Below the pieces are notes generated by a model. It saw nothing but the letters and a program-made list of their open reading frames with translations. It was not told where the DNA came from and searched no databases. DNA of 8,152 bases from Thermoleophilia bacterium (lineage in GTDB: Bacteria; Actinomycetota; Thermoleophilia; Gaiellales; Gaiellaceae): positions 1-8,152 of the forward strand of contig JAICTB010000094.1 in the NCBI GenBank assembly GCA_025936595.1, in the 5' to 3' direction. The translations under genes and the position numbers were made by a program. Each line of letters starts with the position of its first letter. Position 1 is the stretch's first letter. Below, piece by piece: positions 5,555-8,152 of this stretch.

Positions 5555-5928
5555 TGCGAGAACTCGCGCTCGCGGTCAGCCATCGCCTGGCCGTGGTCGT
5601 AGCCGAGCAGGTGCAGCAATCCGTGCGCGAGCGGCCACCGCCAATCCGCGCCGACCACCTGCGGACAGAGCACGACGTCGCCGAGCGCGCGCGGCACGCC
5701 TTCGAGCACGTCGTCGCGACCGTCGATCGGGAAGGACAGGACGTCTGTCGCCTCGTCGATCCCGAGGTGGTCGCGTTTCAGCACGCGCATCTCGTCCTCT
5801 GCGACGAAGGCGATCCCGAGCTCGCCCTCGTCGATCCCCTCCGCGCGCAGCAGCCTGCCGGCGAGCTCGATTGCCCCCGGCTCGTCCACCTCGACGCCGC
5901 TGCGGTTCTCGATCTCCACCGAGATCAT
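5551..5928 (-). CDS. ybeY: Endoribonuclease / rRNA maturation factor YbeY
   Basis: A 125-residue zinc protein of the UPF0054 family, involved in 16S rRNA 3'-end maturation and ribosome quality control. The metal-binding motif HGLLHLLGYDH (102-112) supplies His102, His106 and His112. TDVLSFP (61-67) and LGDVVLCPQ (82-90) are further family marks. The protein ends 13 residues after the last His and is shorter than the usual ~150 residues, with a reduced C-terminal helix. The stop is followed directly by dgk in a 4-base GTGA overlap and shows no sign of a frameshift. The ATG overlaps the phoH stop (ATGA). PhoH/YbeZ and YbeY work together in other bacteria, and Era also acts on the 16S 3' end, so three genes of this operon converge on one process. 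Confidence 0.96.
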   Translation of the reverse strand: MISVEIENRSGVEVDEPGAIELAGRLLRAEGIDEGELGIAFVAEDEMRVLKRDHLGIDEATDVLSFPIDGRDDVLEGVPRALGDVVLCPQVVGADWRWPLAHGLLHLLGYDHGQAMADREREFSQ

Positions 5929-6872
5929 CGGTTGCGCTCGTCCGTGTGCTCCTTGTACGCCTCGACGATTCGCTGCACGAGCTTGTGGCGCACGACGTCT
6001 TTGTGCCCGAACTCGACGAACTCGATTCCGTCGACGTCGTGCAGTACGTCGCGCACGTGCACGAGGCCCGACCGCGACTCGCGCGGCAGATCAATCTGCG
6101 TCACGTCGCCCGTCACCACGACCTTCGAGCCGAAGCCGAGCCGCGTCAGGAACATCTGCATCTGCTCGGGCGAGGTGTTCTGCGCCTCGTCGAGGATGAT
6201 GAAGCTGTCGTTCAGCGTCCGACCGCGCATGAATGCGAGCGGCGCGACTTCGATCGTCCCATGCTCCATCAGGCTGTTCGCCTTGTCGGGGTCGAGCATG
6301 TCGTAGAGCGCGTCGAACAGCGGGCGCAGGTACGGATCGACCTTTGCCATCAGGTCGCCGGGGAGGAACCCGAGGCGCTCGCCCGCCTCGACTGCAGGGC
6401 GCGTGAGGATGATGCGGGCAACCTCCCGCTCGTGCAGCGCGGCGACCGCGAGCGCCATCGCGAGATACGTCTTGCCGGTGCCGGCGGGGCCGATCCCGAA
6501 GGTGACGGTCGCGCGCCGGATCGCGTCGACGTACGCCTTCTGCGTCACGGTCTTCGGCGCGATCTTCTTGCCGCGGTGGCGCCAGACGACCGCGTCGAAG
6601 ACCTCGCGCACGTCGTGTCCGGCCTCGAGCGTCCCGAGCACCGCGTCGACCGTGTGGCCGCCGATCTGATGGCCTCCCTCGACGAGCTCGACGAGCTCGT
6701 CGATCACGGCCCGGGCGCCGCTGACGTCGCGCTCGTCGCCCTCGAGGGTCAGCTGGTTCCCGCGCAGGCGCACGGTGCACTGGAGCCGCTCGCGCAGCGC
6801 GTCGAGCACGCCGTCGGAGATCCCGGCCAGCTCGGCCGCGACCTCGTTCGAGACTTCCAGCGTCTCCTGCAC
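5925..6872 (-). CDS. phoH: PhoH family ATPase (YbeZ-type)
   Basis: A 315-residue P-loop NTPase, the usual length of PhoH/YbeZ. An N-terminal KH-like or RNA-binding region (about 1-80) precedes the helicase-like core. Walker A is GPAGTGKT (128-135, Lys134), then RPAVEAGERLGFLPGD (158-173). Walker B is FIILDEAQN (224-232), followed by sensor TGDVTQIDLP (254-263). The family is linked to RNA metabolism and partners YbeY, encoded next. The start is GTG at 6872, with no Shine-Dalgarno; TACACT seven bases upstream suggests leaderless transcription. It is the first gene of the five-gene operon ending with era and is divergent from the MFS exporter, 23 bases away. The old phosphate-starvation name does not imply that regulation here; no Pho box was recognised. 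Confidence 0.96.
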   Translation of the reverse strand: MQETLEVSNEVAAELAGISDGVLDALRERLQCTVRLRGNQLTLEGDERDVSGARAVIDELVELVEGGHQIGGHTVDAVLGTLEAGHDVREVFDAVVWRHRGKKIAPKTVTQKAYVDAIRRATVTFGIGPAGTGKTYLAMALAVAALHEREVARIILTRPAVEAGERLGFLPGDLMAKVDPYLRPLFDALYDMLDPDKANSLMEHGTIEVAPLAFMRGRTLNDSFIILDEAQNTSPEQMQMFLTRLGFGSKVVVTGDVTQIDLPRESRSGLVHVRDVLHDVDGIEFVEFGHKDVVRHKLVQRIVEAYKEHTDERNR

Positions 6873-6879
6873 GACCCCC

Positions 6880-6889
6880 AGTGTAGGTT
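6880..6889. promoter_or_regulatory. Putative bidirectional leaderless promoter core (two interlocked -10 boxes)
   Basis: The ten bases AGTGTAGGTT follow the symmetric pattern ANNNTANNNT. On the plus strand TAGGTT (6884-6889) lies 6 bases before the MFS ATG; on the minus strand TACACT (6880-6885) lies 7 bases before the phoH GTG. The central TA is shared. Both spacings suit leaderless transcripts, common in actinobacteria. Neither side has a good ribosome site or a strong -35 hexamer. Two-way promoters built on -10 symmetry are known in bacteria; activity here is inferred. Confidence 0.5.
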
Positions 6890-6895
6890 GCCCGG

Positions 6896-8152
6896 ATGGC
6901 GCGCAAGTGGTGGACGATGGTCGCGGTCTGCATCGCGACGTTCATGCTCCTGCTCGACATCACGATCGTCAACGTCGCCCTGCCGGCGATCGAGCGGGCT
7001 CTCGGGGCGTCGTTCTCCGACTTGCAGTGGGTCGTCGACGCCTACGCCCTAACCCTGGCAACCTGCGTGCTCACGGCGGGCTCGCTCGCGGATCTTTTCG
7101 GCCGCAAGAAGGTCTTCGTGACGGGCATCGTCCTGTTCACGATCGCGTCGGCCGCGTGTGGCCTTGCGAACGACTCGCTGTTCCTGATCATCGCGCGAGG
7201 CGTGCAGGGCCTCGGAGGCGCGATCATGTTCGCAACGGCGCTCGCGCTCCTCTCGCAGGAGTTCCACGGGAAGGAGCGCGGCACGGCGTTCGGGATCTGG
7301 GGCGCGACGATCGGCGCGGCGGTGGCGATCGGGCCGCTCGCGGGCGGAGTGCTCACCTCGTGGCTCTCGTGGCGGTGGATCTTCCTCGTCAACATCCCGA
7401 TCGGCGTCGTCGCCGTGAGCCTGTCGCTGAAGCAGCTCCGCGAGTCGAGCGACCCGGAGCACAGCGAGCTCGACCCGACGGGGCTCGTGACGCTGACCGG
7501 CGGCCTCTTCTGCCTGATCCTCGCGCTGATCGAGGGCAACACGCACGGCTGGGCGAGCGGGTTGATCCTAGGCCTCTTCGCCGCCGCCGCGGTGCTGCTG
7601 ACGCTGTTCGTCGTCTCGCAGGCGCTCGAGTCGACGACGATGGTCGACCTGTCGCTCTTCCGGCGGCCGGCGTTCGTCGGCGCGCAGGTAACGGCGTTCG
7701 CGATCTCGGGCTCGATGTTCGCGATGTTTCTCTACCTGACGCTCTATCTCCAGAACATCCTCGGTCTCTCGCCGCTCCAGACGGGTCTGCGCTTCCTGCC
7801 GATCAGCGTCGTCTCCTTCTTCGCCGCCCCGATCGCGGGGCGGCTGATCGCGCACGTGCCGATCCGGGTGCTGCTCGGAAGTGGGCTCGCTCTCAACGCG
7901 CTCGCGATGTGGCTGATGAGCCGCGTGACGCCGAGCTCGCACTGGACCGTGCTGCTGCCGGGCTTCGTGATCGGCGGCGTCGGGATCGGGCTCGTCAACG
8001 CGCCGCTCGCCACGACGGCGATCTCGACGGTGCGCCAGGAGCGGGCCGGGATGGCCTCCGGGATCAACAACACGTTCCGGCAGATCGGGATCGCGACCGG
8101 CATCGCGGCGCTCGGCGCGATCTTCGCGGCGAAGGTCGACCCGCGCGCCTTC
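6896..8152 (+). CDS. MFS transporter, DHA2 (EmrB/QacA, 14-helix) family, N-terminal part (runs off right edge)
   Basis: 419 codons of an uninterrupted frame that continues past the window. It is a polytopic inner-membrane drug:proton antiporter of the DHA2 group. The DHA2 mark LLDITIVNVALP (19-30) lies in helix 1. Motif A is GSLADLFGRKK (62-72) in the loop between helices 2 and 3, and motif B is ARGVQGLGG (100-108). Motif C, the antiporter motif, is GATIGAAVAIGPLAGG (136-151), followed by WRWIFLVNIPIG (159-170). Later hydrophobic stretches, a DLSLFRRPAFVGAQ loop and a QERAGMASGINNTFRQIG segment match the second half of EmrB-like proteins. Substrate cannot be told. The ATG at 6896 is favoured by a -10 box six bases upstream; ATG 6917 would cut into the N-terminal tail of helix 1. 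No regulator gene is seen next to it. Physiological export of a metabolite is as likely as drug efflux. Confidence 0.93.
   Translation, partial: MARKWWTMVAVCIATFMLLLDITIVNVALPAIERALGASFSDLQWVVDAYALTLATCVLTAGSLADLFGRKKVFVTGIVLFTIASAACGLANDSLFLIIARGVQGLGGAIMFATALALLSQEFHGKERGTAFGIWGATIGAAVAIGPLAGGVLTSWLSWRWIFLVNIPIGVVAVSLSLKQLRESSDPEHSELDPTGLVTLTGGLFCLILALIEGNTHGWASGLILGLFAAAAVLLTLFVVSQALESTTMVDLSLFRRPAFVGAQVTAFAISGSMFAMFLYLTLYLQNILGLSPLQTGLRFLPISVVSFFAAPIAGRLIAHVPIRVLLGSGLALNALAMWLMSRVTPSSHWTVLLPGFVIGGVGIGLVNAPLATTAISTVRQERAGMASGINNTFRQIGIATGIAALGAIFAAKVDPRAF

Noticed and set aside
6681..6705. Tandem GACGAGCTC repeat with a short palindrome
   Set aside because: It lies inside phoH and encodes the ELVELVE stretch; explained by codon bias.
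5229..7052. Long open frame on the plus strand (607 codons) opposite dgk, ybeY and phoH
   Set aside because: Antisense shadow of three clearly identified genes; low-complexity Arg-rich composition and no recognisable motif.
7042..8103. Several open frames on the minus strand opposite the MFS gene
   Set aside because: They are mirror frames of the transporter, whose plus-strand frame carries motifs A, B, C and the DHA2 mark without a stop.
1..8152. RNA genes, riboswitches, CRISPR arrays, attachment sites
   Set aside because: All gaps between genes are 23 bases or less, leaving no room for such elements, and no tRNA-like or repeat-spacer pattern was seen in the coding parts.

Overview
The window is a gene-dense stretch of a high-GC genome. 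Codons end almost always in G or C, with heavy use of CpG-containing codons (gcg, tcg, acg, ccg, cgc). Starts are a mix of ATG and GTG, many genes overlap by 4 bases, and several promoters look leaderless. Together with the gene order phoH-ybeY-dgk-cdd-era, this suggests an actinobacterium. A deep-branching soil or water lineage of the Thermoleophilia kind is a guess from codon style, not something the sequence proves. There is no rRNA, tRNA, CRISPR array, insertion sequence or phage gene, and no stretch over 30 bases lacks a gene.

Left part (1-2785, minus strand): a deoxyribose/acetaldehyde operon reading right to left. It holds deoC (deoxyribose-phosphate aldolase of the longer, human-like form), a complete aldehyde dehydrogenase, and the start of a second, divergent aldehyde dehydrogenase that runs off the left edge. 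DeoC splits 2-deoxyribose 5-phosphate into glyceraldehyde 3-phosphate and acetaldehyde, and the dehydrogenases are well placed to oxidise the acetaldehyde.

Middle (2799-3605, plus strand): a single FRG-domain protein of unknown function, divergent from deoC and convergent with era. Its stop codon and that of era lie in the two arms of one short perfect hairpin (3602-3619).

Right-centre (3616-6872, minus strand): a five-gene housekeeping operon, phoH, ybeY, a fused DgkA-PAP2 membrane enzyme, cdd and era, in that transcription order. Every junction is a 4-base ATGA or GTGA overlap. It joins RNA metabolism and ribosome maturation (PhoH, YbeY, Era), polyprenol or lipid phosphate turnover (DgkA-PAP2) and pyrimidine salvage (Cdd).

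Right edge (6896-8152, plus strand): the first 419 residues of a DHA2-type, 14-helix MFS exporter, divergent from phoH across only 23 bases.

The most interesting signals are regulatory. The phoH/MFS gap holds a symmetric element, ANNNTANNNT, which gives each strand a TANNNT -10 box placed 6-7 bases from its start codon, as expected of a two-way leaderless promoter. The same octamer, CTACACTG, sits 6 bases before the deoC start. I found no clearly new multi-gene system. The FRG protein is the only gene whose function is truly unknown.
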